From an uncultured Peptococcaceae bacterium (GTDB taxonomy: Bacteria; Bacillota; Peptococcia; Peptococcales; Peptococcaceae), in assembly GCA_900556545.1 (NCBI GenBank), contig USPE01000001.1:1-24816 (forward strand): a DNA stretch of 24,816 nucleotides. Reading direction: 5' to 3'. Positions 7,999-15,240 of this stretch are shown here, piece after piece. The notes beneath the pieces are model-generated. The model did no database searches. It saw only the letters and a list, made by a program, of their open reading frames with translations, and had not been told where the DNA came from. How positions within the stretch are numbered: position 1 is the stretch's first letter; each line of letters starts with the position of its first letter. A program made the position numbers and the translations under genes.

Positions 7999-8270
7999 TA
8001 GTGTATTAGAATAGTGGTTCTATTTTTAGAAAAAAACAAGATTTATTGCATGGTTTTTCAAGATAACTTTTCACTAAAGTATTAAACTACCTAAACCAAA
8101 ACAGAGGCTAAAAAATGGCACTATGCTATAGAGTTATTGGCTCAGAATTGATTCTAGGACAGATGGAGCTACAATAATTTCCATAGTATTCTATTTCCTA
8201 AAATAACAGAAATAGTATTGTAATCAGTTGCAGACAACAAAACTCTAAAAAAACTTGCTTAAGTGGGTTC
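7999..8270. other. AT-rich spacer with weak inverted repeat
   Basis: No supported gene is seen here. A 7-bp inverted repeat, CTATTTC and GAAATAG, lies near 8190-8214 inside AT-rich sequence without a T tract. It may be remnant or structural, and I assign no function. Confidence 0.4.
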
Positions 8271-8299
8271 TTGACAGCAATATAACGGCATGGTATTAT
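8271..8299 (+). promoter_or_regulatory. Strong sigma-A promoter of tRNA-Thr
   Basis: A consensus TTGACA at 8271-8276, 17-bp spacer, and TATTAT at 8294-8299 preceded by TGG. It is about 85 bp upstream of the tRNA, implying a 5' leader removed by RNase P. Confidence 0.75.
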
Positions 8300-8389
8300 T
8301 ATTGGTAGACAAACTGATTTGGAACGACTGATTCCAAATTACATAAAATCAAGTGTTATTCTTGAAACTCCGTTGTAGACAGGCTTTGG

Positions 8390-8463
<74 letters not shown>

Positions 8464-8501
8464 TTTTTTACAATTTTTCTCTTTTCTTTTTGTTTTATTT
8501 A

Positions 8502-8510
8502 TGTTATACT
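8502..8510 (+). promoter_or_regulatory. Candidate extended -10 promoter for tRNA-Gly
   Basis: TGTTATACT gives a TGn extension with TATACT at 8505-8510, 22 bp before the tRNA. The -35 region is T-rich but poor. It may only be supplementary to the upstream tRNA-Thr promoter. Confidence 0.4.
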
Positions 8511-8532
8511 ATTTAACAGTCAATTCCAATAT

Positions 8533-8606
8533 GCGGGCGTCGTATAGTGGTAATACACCGGCTTCCCAAGCCGACGCGGAGGGTTCGATTCCCTTCGCCC
8601 GCTCCA
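8533..8606 (+). tRNA. tRNA-Gly (anticodon CCC)
   Basis: Cloverleaf with acceptor GCGGGCG/CGCCCGC, D-arm GTAT/ATAC, anticodon loop TTCCCAA (anticodon CCC, reads GGG) and T-arm GAGGG-TTCGATT-CCCTT. The 3' CCA is encoded at 8604-8606. The outermost anticodon-stem pair is a C-A mismatch. Confidence 0.95.
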
Positions 8607-8617
8607 ATAATGATAGA

Positions 8618-8646
8618 GGCGTTAACCGTTTGGTTAACGCCTTTTG
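8618..8646 (+). terminator. Terminator of the tRNA transcript
   Basis: A perfect 10-bp stem GGCGTTAACC (8618-8627) with GGTTAACGCC (8632-8641), a GTTT loop and a short T tract, 11 bp after tRNA-Gly. Confidence 0.85.
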
Positions 8647-8729
8647 TTATGCTGTTTGTATAACGATTAGAACCCATACCGAATTTCCCCGAAAATAAAT
8701 TTTTCTGCATTCTTCTATAATTATAATAG

Positions 8730-9431
8730 TTACACCACTTCTTCTTTCAATATCTGTCCCTGTGCGCTTAAAGTTACCACTTTTACAGGAATCTGTTTGC
8801 CGCTGTTGTCCCGCGCTAGTTGTACAGCCTTTTGCATACCGCCGCAGCAAGGTACTTCCATGCGCACCACTAACAAACTTTTTATTTGGTTCTGGCCAAT
8901 GATAGCTGCCAGTTTTTCAGAATAATCAATGCTATCCAGTTTGGTACAGCCAATCAAAGTCACACGCCCCTGCATAAACTCAGCATGAAAATTACCGTAG
9001 GCGTAAGCGGTGCAGTCAGCGGCAATTAACAAATCAGCATCTTGAAAGTATGGCGTCTGCAAGGGAGCCAGTTTGATTTGCACTGGCCACTGGCGCAGCT
9101 GACTAGAGCAAGCAGTTCCCGCATCAACTTGTACTGATGGCTGGAATAAAGTCCGCATCTGTATGCCAGAGCAAGAAGCGCCTGTCTGTTGTAACTGCTG
9201 TTGATTCCGTTTTACCGCTTCTTCATCATAAGCTGCTGCCTCCCGTTCTTCAAAAGAAATGGCATCCATAGGACAAACCGGCAAACAATCTCCCAATCCA
9301 TCGCAATAATCATCTCGCAGCAAAACTGCTTTTCCATTTATCATGCCAATGGCATTTTCATGACAGGCTTTGGCGCAAGCACCGCAGCCGTTGCACTTTT
9401 CTTCATCAATTTTTACGATTTTACGAATCAT
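8730..9431 (-). CDS. Ferredoxin-type 4Fe-4S protein with C-terminal cysteine domain
   Basis: The start at 9431 is preferred because GGAG lies nine bases upstream; the ATG at 9437 is only three bases from it. The 233-residue protein has an N-terminal two-cluster ferredoxin domain. Cluster one is canonical (Cys13, 16, 19, 23). In cluster two, Cys43, 49 and 53 are present with the usual CP ending, but the expected second Cys is Leu46 (CDGLGDCLPVCP). After a Q-rich linker comes a domain of about 140 residues with a VPCCGGMQKA motif near residue 194 and several further cysteines. The architecture resembles redox proteins found in many anaerobes; the partner and reaction are unknown. It stands alone, leftward, with a downstream gap containing the tRNA terminator. 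Confidence 0.8.
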   Translation of the reverse strand: MIRKIVKIDEEKCNGCGACAKACHENAIGMINGKAVLLRDDYCDGLGDCLPVCPMDAISFEEREAAAYDEEAVKRNQQQLQQTGASCSGIQMRTLFQPSVQVDAGTACSSQLRQWPVQIKLAPLQTPYFQDADLLIAADCTAYAYGNFHAEFMQGRVTLIGCTKLDSIDYSEKLAAIIGQNQIKSLLVVRMEVPCCGGMQKAVQLARDNSGKQIPVKVVTLSAQGQILKEEVV

Positions 9432-9546
9432 AATCATTTTCTCCTTTATCTGACGTTATAAAAATATTGTTTCGTTTTTCTGTACCCAGTATAACAGACT
9501 ATTTATATTTTTTCTGTTGTTTTTCCAACATAAATATTTAGTAAAC

Positions 9547-9576
9547 AAAAAAGCCCTGCACCAAACGGTACAGGGC
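9547..9576 (-). terminator. Terminator of the rpsF-ssb-rpsR operon
   Basis: On the minus strand GCCCTGTACC (9576-9567) pairs with GGTGCAGGGC (9562-9553) around GTTT, followed by six T residues. It lies 12 bp past the rpsR stop. Confidence 0.9.
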
Positions 9577-9587
9577 ATAATCAGTTT

Positions 9588-9824
9588 TTACTCAGTTGTA
9601 TATGGTAACAAAGCCATTACTCTGGCACGTTTGATAGCAACTGTCAGAGCTCTCTGATGTTTTGCGCAGTTTCCAGAGATACGTCTTGGTAAAATTTTAC
9701 CTCTTTCAGTAACGTATTTCTTTAATTTTGCAACATCTTTGTAATCAATATATTCGGCTTTATCTACACAGAAAGCGCAAACTTTTTTCTTCATTTTTCT
9801 TGGGTTACGTTCACGTCTTGCCAT
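9588..9824 (-). CDS. rpsR: 30S ribosomal protein S18
   Basis: The 78-residue basic protein matches bS18: the KVCAFCVDK segment, YIDYKDVAKLKKYVTERGKILPRR interrupted only by expected substitutions, and ISGNCAKHQRALTVAIKRAR. Two Cys in CxxC, a third Cys and a His (residues 16, 19, 53 and 56) form the pattern of a zinc-binding S18, as in the C+ paralogue type. S18 pairs with S6 on the 30S platform. It is the third gene of rpsF-ssb-rpsR, 17 bp after ssb, with GAGGAGG before the ATG. Confidence 0.97.
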   Translation of the reverse strand: MARRERNPRKMKKKVCAFCVDKAEYIDYKDVAKLKKYVTERGKILPRRISGNCAKHQRALTVAIKRARVMALLPYTTE

Positions 9825-9841
9825 GATTAATTCCTCCTCTA

Positions 9842-10276
9842 TTAGAAAGGTAAGTCATTATCATCGAATACGATTTCTTCACCCAGACCCAAACCAGAGC
9901 CTGCTGAAGCATTGTTGTTATTCTGATAATCCTGTCTGCCGCTTCCAGAACCAGTATCATTCTTAGAACCGACAAATTCAATTTGTTCTGCTACAACTTC
10001 TGTCACCCAGCGTCTTTGTCCATCATTGCCGTCATAGCTGCGTACCTGCAGTCTTCCTTCCAGAGCCATCTGTTTACCCTTATGGAAATAATTTGCTACA
10101 AATTCAGCAGATTTCTGCCAAGCTACACAGTTGATAAAATCAGCTTCCCGCTCTCCGCTTTGATTGGAGAAACGACGGTCAACTGCCAGTGTAAAGCTGG
10201 CAACTGCAGTACCACTCTGTGTATAACGCAATTCAGGATCTTTCGTCAAGCGGCCAATCAACATAATTTTGTTCAT
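9842..10276 (-). CDS. ssb: Single-stranded DNA-binding protein
   Basis: The start at 10276 is chosen: GGAG lies eight bases upstream, whereas the in-frame GTG at 10285 is part of that site. The 144-residue protein starts MNKIMLIGRLTKDPELRYTQ, continues through the OB-fold (VASFTLAVDRRF, DFINCVAWQKSAEFVANYFHKGK, LEGRLQVRSYDGNDGQRRWVTEVVAE) and ends after a glycine/asparagine-rich linker in the acidic tip DDNDLPF that recruits replication and repair proteins. It coats single-stranded DNA as a tetramer. The position between rpsF and rpsR is the standard Bacillota order, which ties its expression to ribosomal protein autoregulation. Confidence 0.97.
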   Translation of the reverse strand: MNKIMLIGRLTKDPELRYTQSGTAVASFTLAVDRRFSNQSGEREADFINCVAWQKSAEFVANYFHKGKQMALEGRLQVRSYDGNDGQRRWVTEVVAEQIEFVGSKNDTGSGSGRQDYQNNNNASAGSGLGLGEEIVFDDNDLPF

Positions 10277-10298
10277 AATAAACACTCCATTAAGAAAA

Positions 10299-10589
10299 TT
10301 ATTCGCCGACTCTAGTTGTTAACTGACGCAGAATTGTATCGTCGATTTTCATCAGACGTTCGCATTCGTCAACAGCAGCTGCTGGACCATTGAATTTTAC
10401 TAATACATAGTAACCTTCACGGTATTTTTTGTCGATTTCATAGGCCAGTTTACGTTTGCCCCATTTATCGGTTTCAGCTACAGTTGCGCCTTCTTTTACC
10501 AGGATACCATTGAATTTTTCTACAATGCCGTCGATTGCTTCTTCAGCAACTTCTGGTTTAATGATATACAGTAATTCGTAATCACGCAT
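10299..10589 (-). CDS. rpsF: 30S ribosomal protein S6
   Basis: The 96-residue protein is bS6: MRDYELLYIIKPEV at the start, then KWGKRKLAYEI and REGYYVLVKFNGP, which are family signatures, and ILRQLTTRV at the C-terminus. It has the ferredoxin-like fold that binds S18 and 16S rRNA. The ATG is preceded by a near-perfect AGGAGG nine bases upstream. It is the first gene of its operon, with a strong promoter and a structured leader that likely binds the S6:S18 pair. Confidence 0.97.
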   Translation of the reverse strand: MRDYELLYIIKPEVAEEAIDGIVEKFNGILVKEGATVAETDKWGKRKLAYEIDKKYREGYYVLVKFNGPAAAVDECERLMKIDDTILRQLTTRVGE

Positions 10590-10656
10590 GTGTATGCACC
10601 TCCTCCCCCCGGACTAATGGCTCTGACTTTATCAGAGCAGGGATTTACAATTTGTT
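10590..10656 (-). promoter_or_regulatory. Probable S6:S18 autoregulatory leader of rpsF
   Basis: The minus-strand leader contains a perfect 7-bp hairpin GCTCTGA-TAAAG-TCAGAGC. It is flanked by CCC on the 5' side and, after a bulge ending in CCG, by a run of G residues that leads into the AGGAGG site. A hairpin closed by a C/G-rich base stem with a bulged CCG is what is described for the S6:S18 leader, in which excess S6 and S18 bind their mRNA and block translation. The match is by eye only. Confidence 0.6.
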
Positions 10657-10685
10657 ATTATAGCACAGAAAAAATGTCCGCGCAA
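10657..10685 (-). promoter_or_regulatory. Sigma-A promoter of rpsF-ssb-rpsR
   Basis: On the minus strand TTGCGC (10685-10680), a 17-bp spacer and TGCTATAAT with a perfect extended -10 (TATAAT at 10662-10657). Confidence 0.75.
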
Positions 10686-10724
10686 CAAATTTTTTGTAAT
10701 ACTTTCAATTTTTCATAGCCAGTC

Positions 10725-11231
10725 TTATAGATTGCTCTGCTCCGCCGTTGTATCCGCAGTATCTGCCTGACGGTTAATCATCACAACATCGCCTTCCAAC
10801 GCCACATCATACCCTACCAATACACCAAAAGCCTCTGCCGGTACCCACATACGGCCATTTTTTTCTATCACAGGTGCACCGCTCAGCTCTGTGGGTGAAG
10901 TCATACCCAGCACATTAGGAATTGCACTCCACGAGCAATATAAATTTTGCCCTTCTACCAAATCCATGGTGCGGGTTCCATCATTTAAATTAGCAGTCCT
11001 TGTTTCTGCATCCCAGCTGATAGCAATATCAAGACCGTCCGCTACTGCACGCAGCGGCACCCATGCCTGTCCATCATACAGAACGCCTTGTGTGTTTGGC
11101 ACAACACCATCCAAATTTAAATTAATCCGTTCTATAGCAGGCTGCTCCGGCACTTCTGCCGCAAAAGCTGCTGTACCAGAAAACGCAAGTGCGCCGCATA
11201 AAATACCGATTGCTGCTTTTTTCAAAATCAT
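10725..11231 (-). CDS. Secreted stalk-domain (copper amine oxidase N-terminal type) protein
   Basis: The 168-residue product has a Sec signal peptide (basic start, hydrophobic core AAIGILCGALAFSGTAAFA, cleavage likely after residue 24). The mature part carries the YDGQAWVPLRAVADGLDIAISWDAETRTA pattern and a second NGRMWVPAEAFGVLVGYDV pattern. This is the two-hairpin repeat of the copper amine oxidase N-terminal-like stalk domain, common on cell-surface proteins of Clostridia and Negativicutes. The whole mature protein is one such module without a catalytic domain, so it is likely a small wall- or envelope-associated protein. TTGTCA and TACAAG spaced 16 bp near 11250-11277 are a weak promoter candidate. 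The ribosome binding site is AAGGGA, about ten bases off. Confidence 0.82.
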   Translation of the reverse strand: MILKKAAIGILCGALAFSGTAAFAAEVPEQPAIERINLNLDGVVPNTQGVLYDGQAWVPLRAVADGLDIAISWDAETRTANLNDGTRTMDLVEGQNLYCSWSAIPNVLGMTSPTELSGAPVIEKNGRMWVPAEAFGVLVGYDVALEGDVVMINRQADTADTTAEQSNL

Positions 11232-11386
11232 ACCTCAACATCCCTTTCACTTGTACAATATCATGCCGTTCTGACAAAATACCCGGCAAAAATATTTTTC
11301 ACCGGCAACTTCTTTTCAAACATCACTGTCATATATTCCAGACGGAACGTCCTGCAAAAATGTTCCTGTTTTCTCATCGCTGCAAT

Positions 11387-11425
11387 AAAAAAGCTTCTCT
11401 TATACACAAATCTGCAAAGAGAAGC
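11387..11425 (-). terminator. Terminator after sppA
   Basis: On the minus strand GCTTCTCTT (11425-11417) and AAGAGAAGC (11401-11393) pair around a 15-base loop, followed by TTTTTTATT. It lies 29 bp beyond the sppA stop. Confidence 0.8.
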
Positions 11426-11453
11426 AATACTTTTTATCAAAACAAACTTTTCA

Positions 11454-12383
11454 TTAAAATTGACAATACATCATCGGAATATGTCTTTGCTGCTCGGTTT
11501 CTGCCTCAGCATTCTTGCCTAAAAGCTGCGATACCTGTTGAAATAAATTTCCTGATGAAAGAATATCCAATAAACCATCGGGCGCACTGTAGCTATAGTA
11601 TTGCACATCCATTGTGTAGTAACCCAAATCATTCATCATCCGCTGCAACGTATCATCAAAGGATTCCAGCCCATCAATCAAGCCATGCTCCAACGCCTGT
11701 CCGGCACTGTACACCCGTCCGTCAGCCAGTTGATAAACTTTCTCTTGATCCATACCGCGGCTTTGCGCCACAATTTCTACAAAACGATCATAATATTCAT
11801 CGCAAATAGATTGATAAATGGCTTTTTGTTCCTCTGTCAATGCCTGATAATAATTGCCCATGGATTTATTGGGGCCAGATGTAATATATTGCACATCTAT
11901 CCCAAGTTTATCCATCAAGCCGCTCATATCCACAAACTCACCCATAATAACGCCAATGGATCCTGTAATGGCGTTGCGATTGGCATAAATCTCATCGGCT
12001 GCACAAGCTTCATAATATCCGCCCGATGCCGCATAACTTTCAATGGCTGCATAAATCGGCCGCCCGGTCATTTCTTTGTACTCCATCAATTTTAAATACA
12101 GTTCATCAATTTGATACACAGCGCCGCCCGGTGAATCAATACGCAACAGCAAACCCTGATTGTGGCTGTCCATCATAATCTCATCTACACTGTTTAACAG
12201 ATATTGCTGATCATACGTATAGCCGTCATTTTCCGATATGGTACCGGCAATATCCAGCACAGCAATATTATCGCCAGCCATAATGCTCATACCCGCAGTG
12301 GAATAAATGGCCAAACCAACGCAAACCACTAACAGCATACAAAAAATATAAAACCCTTTTCGATTGGCTCTATTGATTCTCAT
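11454..12383 (-). CDS. sppA: Signal peptide peptidase SppA-type serine protease
   Basis: From the preferred ATG at 12383 (the ATG at 12392 lacks room for a ribosome binding site) the protein has 309 residues. An N-terminal membrane anchor spans about residues 11-33, followed by an S49 peptidase domain. Signatures are LLLRIDSPGGAVYQIDELYL, the nucleophile Ser120 in AASGGYYEACAADEIYA with TGSIGVIMG after it, and Lys173 in TSGPNKSMGNYY as the general base. The Ser-Lys spacing of 53 residues agrees with the 52 of B. subtilis SppA. The enzyme faces the outside and degrades leftover signal peptides and other small membrane-bound peptides. Length fits the single-domain Gram-positive form. It lies 85 bp after the DUF975 gene with no hairpin between, so they probably share a transcript. 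Confidence 0.92.
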   Translation of the reverse strand: MRINRANRKGFYIFCMLLVVCVGLAIYSTAGMSIMAGDNIAVLDIAGTISENDGYTYDQQYLLNSVDEIMMDSHNQGLLLRIDSPGGAVYQIDELYLKLMEYKEMTGRPIYAAIESYAASGGYYEACAADEIYANRNAITGSIGVIMGEFVDMSGLMDKLGIDVQYITSGPNKSMGNYYQALTEEQKAIYQSICDEYYDRFVEIVAQSRGMDQEKVYQLADGRVYSAGQALEHGLIDGLESFDDTLQRMMNDLGYYTMDVQYYSYSAPDGLLDILSSGNLFQQVSQLLGKNAEAETEQQRHIPMMYCQF

Positions 12384-12468
12384 GTTCTTCATCTCTTTCT
12401 ATAAAATCTTAATTTTACTATTCTTTTATTCCCCATTATTTTTTATTCTTCCTTCCAAAAACCAATTT

Positions 12469-13272
12469 TCACTGCTCATCTGTATTTTCTATTTCGGTGT
12501 CTATTTCAGTATCTATTTCAATATCCTTTCCATCATCTGTTTTATCAGCAGCATAATGGAATGGGGTAAATTGCTCTGCAATTCCAAATTCGTCCGGACT
12601 GCAAACCTGCTCTGCAATAGCCCGCTCTTTTAAATACTCATAAATTTCCGCAAAGGTGCCTGTGATATACGGCACCAGATATACATAAACAGGGATAGAC
12701 AACAACGTCCCAACTATGATAGCCATGCCCAGTTCCAATGTCCAAACAGCAACCACATAAATTGCCACGATGAATGCATACCAATTAAGAAAGCTGAGAT
12801 AGACTACAAACAAAGCGCCTTTATAGCCCTTGGTCATTTTTATACTGGTTTTTAAAGCCTGCCGCAAATCAGCATCAGGATTGTCAGCCAGAATAAAATA
12901 ATATTGTGAATAACTAAAATACTTTATAATTCCCGGTACAATAAACAACAGCAGCCAGAGAAAATACCATAAAAATTTCCATAAACCAGCCAGCATCCAT
13001 TTGATAATATTAGCAAAGGACATAAAAAAATCATTGACATTGGCTTTTTGCGTTTTGATCAGCTGCAGCATAAACGTGCTGAACGCAATCAGCACAGGGC
13101 CTTCCAACAGCAGCAACAGCAAATCTCCCAAATTAAGGGTATCACTGCTGCTGCTGACTACACTCAGAGAAACATAAATGATACCAATCAAACTAACAGT
13201 TAACAAAATTTGCAGCCAATTTCCTGCCATTTTATGTTTTGCACTTTTTTTCAAATCTGTATATCCAATCAT
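12469..13272 (-). CDS. DUF975-family integral membrane protein
   Basis: The start at 13272 has GGGAGG eight bases upstream; an in-frame GTG at 13287 would include that site. The 267-residue protein begins MIGYTDLKKSAKHKMAGNW, the opening characteristic of DUF975 proteins, where the soluble N-terminus precedes about five or six hydrophobic segments. The stretch SYSQYYFILADNPDADLRQA followed by LKTSIKMTKGYKG is the family's central signature. The C-terminal tail (about residues 205-267) is hydrophilic and very acidic, ending in D, E, T and I repeats (EIDTEIDTEIENTDEQ). Function is unknown. It faces the DUF2232 gene across a 338-bp spacer and is probably co-transcribed with sppA. Confidence 0.85.
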   Translation of the reverse strand: MIGYTDLKKSAKHKMAGNWLQILLTVSLIGIIYVSLSVVSSSSDTLNLGDLLLLLLEGPVLIAFSTFMLQLIKTQKANVNDFFMSFANIIKWMLAGLWKFLWYFLWLLLFIVPGIIKYFSYSQYYFILADNPDADLRQALKTSIKMTKGYKGALFVVYLSFLNWYAFIVAIYVVAVWTLELGMAIIVGTLLSIPVYVYLVPYITGTFAEIYEYLKERAIAEQVCSPDEFGIAEQFTPFHYAADKTDDGKDIEIDTEIDTEIENTDEQ

Positions 13273-13307
13273 AGAACAACCTCCCACTTTCGTATATATT
13301 TATTGCC

Positions 13308-13316
13308 ATTATAGCA
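13308..13316 (-). promoter_or_regulatory. Extended -10 promoter of the DUF975-sppA transcript
   Basis: The minus strand reads TGCTATAAT, with TATAAT at 13313-13308, about 35 bp before the start codon. The -35 is weak. The spacer from 13317 to 13459 shows no other structure. Confidence 0.5.
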
Positions 13317-13459
13317 TAGACGCAATCATAACTCTATTTTTAAATGCAAAACCACCTAAATCAATCACGTACCGTCACAACCTGTTAAAAATAAAAAATG
13401 ATATACAAAAACCACAGCTCTCAGCATATGCGCTGCAATATAATTAGAAAAAAATCACA

Positions 13460-13489
13460 TTGCAATTCAGCTATCATATCGGTTAAAAT
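13460..13489 (+). promoter_or_regulatory. Candidate promoter of the DUF2232-rplI transcript
   Basis: TTGCAA at 13460-13465, an 18-bp spacer and TAAAAT at 13484-13489. It is about 120 bp upstream of the start codon. The hexamers are the same as those before the third lipoprotein gene and the permease gene. Confidence 0.45.
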
Positions 13490-13610
13490 AATAGGCAGTG
13501 TACAATGTTGAATTTAGCCAATCACAGAAAAATTATCATAAAAACAAGGTAAAAATCTATCCAAAATAGAATAAAAGCACAAGAACAGATTTTTTAATGA
13601 GGTGAGTTTT

Positions 13611-14600
13611 TTGAATAATAAAATAACTGCCCGCGGGATGGCAGAAGGAGCACTTATGGCGGCACTGGCAGCTATATTCATGCTGGCGGGGAACCTGCCC
13701 TTTATCGGTTTATTCGTTCTGTTGTTCTGCAGCATTCCCATTACAGTAGCCACAGTACGCAATAACCCTTTTATTGGCGGTTTATCTGCTGTTTTAGCTG
13801 TAATTCTGGCATTGCTGTTTTTAGGGCCAATTGCCGCAATATCCGGCGGTCTTCAGTATATGCTGCTGGGGTGGGTTCTGGGCTACATGCTGTATCATCA
13901 CAAAAGCAGCAATAAAACCATTGGGGCCGGTGTCATAACAGCAGCATCGGCAGCCCTTGTTATCCTGCTGTTTACCCTTGGCTTAATCGGCTTTACACCG
14001 GCATCCATCACAGCATATATGGACAACTATACTGCTGATATGATGGAAATGTATCAAAGCACCGGTATGATTGATATGATGGCGCAGCAGGGTGTTTCCA
14101 AAACACAGGTAGCAGAAATTATGGAACAAAGCGTACAGCTGATGATGCGCCTAATGCCGTCTATTTTAATTATCAGCCGTTCTGTTATGGCAGTGATTAC
14201 CTACTTCCTGACAGTACAAGTATTAAAAAGATTAAAAATACGCATTCCCCGCATTCAAAATTTCCAAAAATGGGGACTGCCCTTCGGCTTTGTTTGGGGA
14301 CTCATTATCGTATGGGCATTATGGCTGGCTGCTGACTATATTGATATCAGCTGGCTGAATATCTTAACATTGAATTTCCTGATTGTTTATGCGGCACTGT
14401 TGTTTTTGGACGGCTTTGCCTTAACCTGTTACTGGTTTAAATTTGAACAGATGTCCACACCAATGAAAGTTCTCGGCGTTCTTTTTGTGCTGTTCTTCAT
14501 CACAGGTTTCCTGATTGCCTGCACTTTCATGGGATTGGCCGATTTATTATTTGACTTTCGCAAGCTAAGAGTGGATAATAAGAAAGTAAGAAAAGGATAG
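13611..14600 (+). CDS. DUF2232 (YybS-like) membrane protein
   Basis: I place the start at TTG 13611 because GAGGTG (13599-13604) is six bases upstream; the GTG at 13602 is itself part of that site. The 329-residue protein begins ARGMAEGALMAALAAIFMLA, then several more hydrophobic segments follow, about eight in all. A hydrophilic region (about residues 140-180, MMEMYQSTGMIDMMAQQGVS) faces the solvent before the final four segments. This pattern and the position directly before rplI match YybS/DUF2232 proteins, which often lie between rpsR and rplI in Bacillota. The molecular role is unknown; the general membrane topology is similar to S-component-type transporters. It is 13 bp upstream of rplI. 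Confidence 0.82.
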   Translation: MNNKITARGMAEGALMAALAAIFMLAGNLPFIGLFVLLFCSIPITVATVRNNPFIGGLSAVLAVILALLFLGPIAAISGGLQYMLLGWVLGYMLYHHKSSNKTIGAGVITAASAALVILLFTLGLIGFTPASITAYMDNYTADMMEMYQSTGMIDMMAQQGVSKTQVAEIMEQSVQLMMRLMPSILIISRSVMAVITYFLTVQVLKRLKIRIPRIQNFQKWGLPFGFVWGLIIVWALWLAADYIDISWLNILTLNFLIVYAALLFLDGFALTCYWFKFEQMSTPMKVLGVLFVLFFITGFLIACTFMGLADLLFDFRKLRVDNKKVRKG

Positions 14601-14613
14601 GGGGAATATCATA

Positions 14614-15059
14614 ATGAAAGTTATTTTATTACAAGACGTACCAAAGGTAGGTAAAAAAGATCAGGTGCTGGATGTAAAAGAAGGCTATGCACGCAACTTT
14701 TTGTTTACAAACTGGCTGTAGAAGCCACTCCTGCCAATATGAAAGAATTACAACGCCAGGAAAAAATCCGTGCTGATAAAGCTGCTGAACAAAAAGCAGA
14801 AGCTGTTGCACTGGGCCAAAAATTAAAAGATATTACCGTTACCATTCAGACAAAATGCGGCGCTGGCGGTAAATTATTCGGCGCTGTCACCAACAAAGAA
14901 ATTGCAGAACAGTTGGAAAAATCCACCGGCATTAAACTTGATAAAAGAAAAATCAATCTGGATGAAAATATCAAAACGCTGGGCACCTATCGTCCAATGG
15001 TAAAATTACACCCTGATGTACATGTAGAGTTGGCTGTAAAAGTAGTGGAACAAGGCTAA
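14614..15059 (+). pseudogene. rplI: 50S ribosomal protein L9, frameshifted
   Basis: The ATG at 14614 (GGGGG nine bases upstream) opens a perfect bL9 N-terminus: MKVILLQDVPKVGKKDQVLD, then GYARNFLFTN. It then reads WL and a TAG stop at 14719-14721 after only 35 codons. The rest of L9 continues in another frame from about 14712: KLAVEATPANMKELQ, the central helix, GGKLFGAVTNKEIAEQLE and KLHPDVHVELAVKVVEQG, to the stop at 15057-15059. Compared with Geobacillus L9, where three residues lie between the conserved Phe31 and Leu35, the expected sequence would be TTT ACA AAC AAA CTG. So four bases (one copy of a CAAA repeat) appear missing near 14707-14714; a single missing base also restores frame but gives a protein one residue short. 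It is either a real frameshift or a sequence error. The ORF beginning at 14739 is only the tail. Confidence 0.9.
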
Positions 15060-15136
15060 ACAAATAAAGAAATAATCATAAAAAAATGAAGACAAAACAT
15101 AATTAAAAACGAACATGCCGTAAAAGGCATAAGAAA

Positions 15137-15177
15137 AACTCCTGACCCAAACCAATGAGTCAGGAGTTCTTTTTTTG
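15137..15177. terminator. Bidirectional terminator between rplI and the ABC ATPase
   Basis: A 10-bp stem AACTCCTGAC (15137-15146) with GTCAGGAGTT (15159-15168), followed by CTTTTTTT on the plus strand and TTTTCTTAT on the minus strand. The genes on each side converge. Confidence 0.85.
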
Positions 15178-15240
15178 GCTGATTATTTTCTGCCGGCAAG
15201 CTTTATCAGCATCCATGCTGCAAGCTGACATTCCGCTTTA

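Noticed and set aside
8190..8214. Inverted repeat CTATTTC/GAAATAG as terminator or mobile-element end
   Set aside because: It is only 7 bp, AT-rich, lacks a T tract, and has no transposase or duplicated target site nearby.
11189..11809. Long plus-strand open frame of 206 codons
   Set aside because: It is antisense to sppA and the stalk protein, has no ribosome binding site and encodes a low-complexity, His/Ser-rich sequence.
14690..14725. Programmed ribosomal frameshift in rplI
   Set aside because: The site TTT ACA AAC TGG lacks a slippery heptamer in the zero frame, no strong hairpin lies downstream, and programmed shifting is not known for L9.
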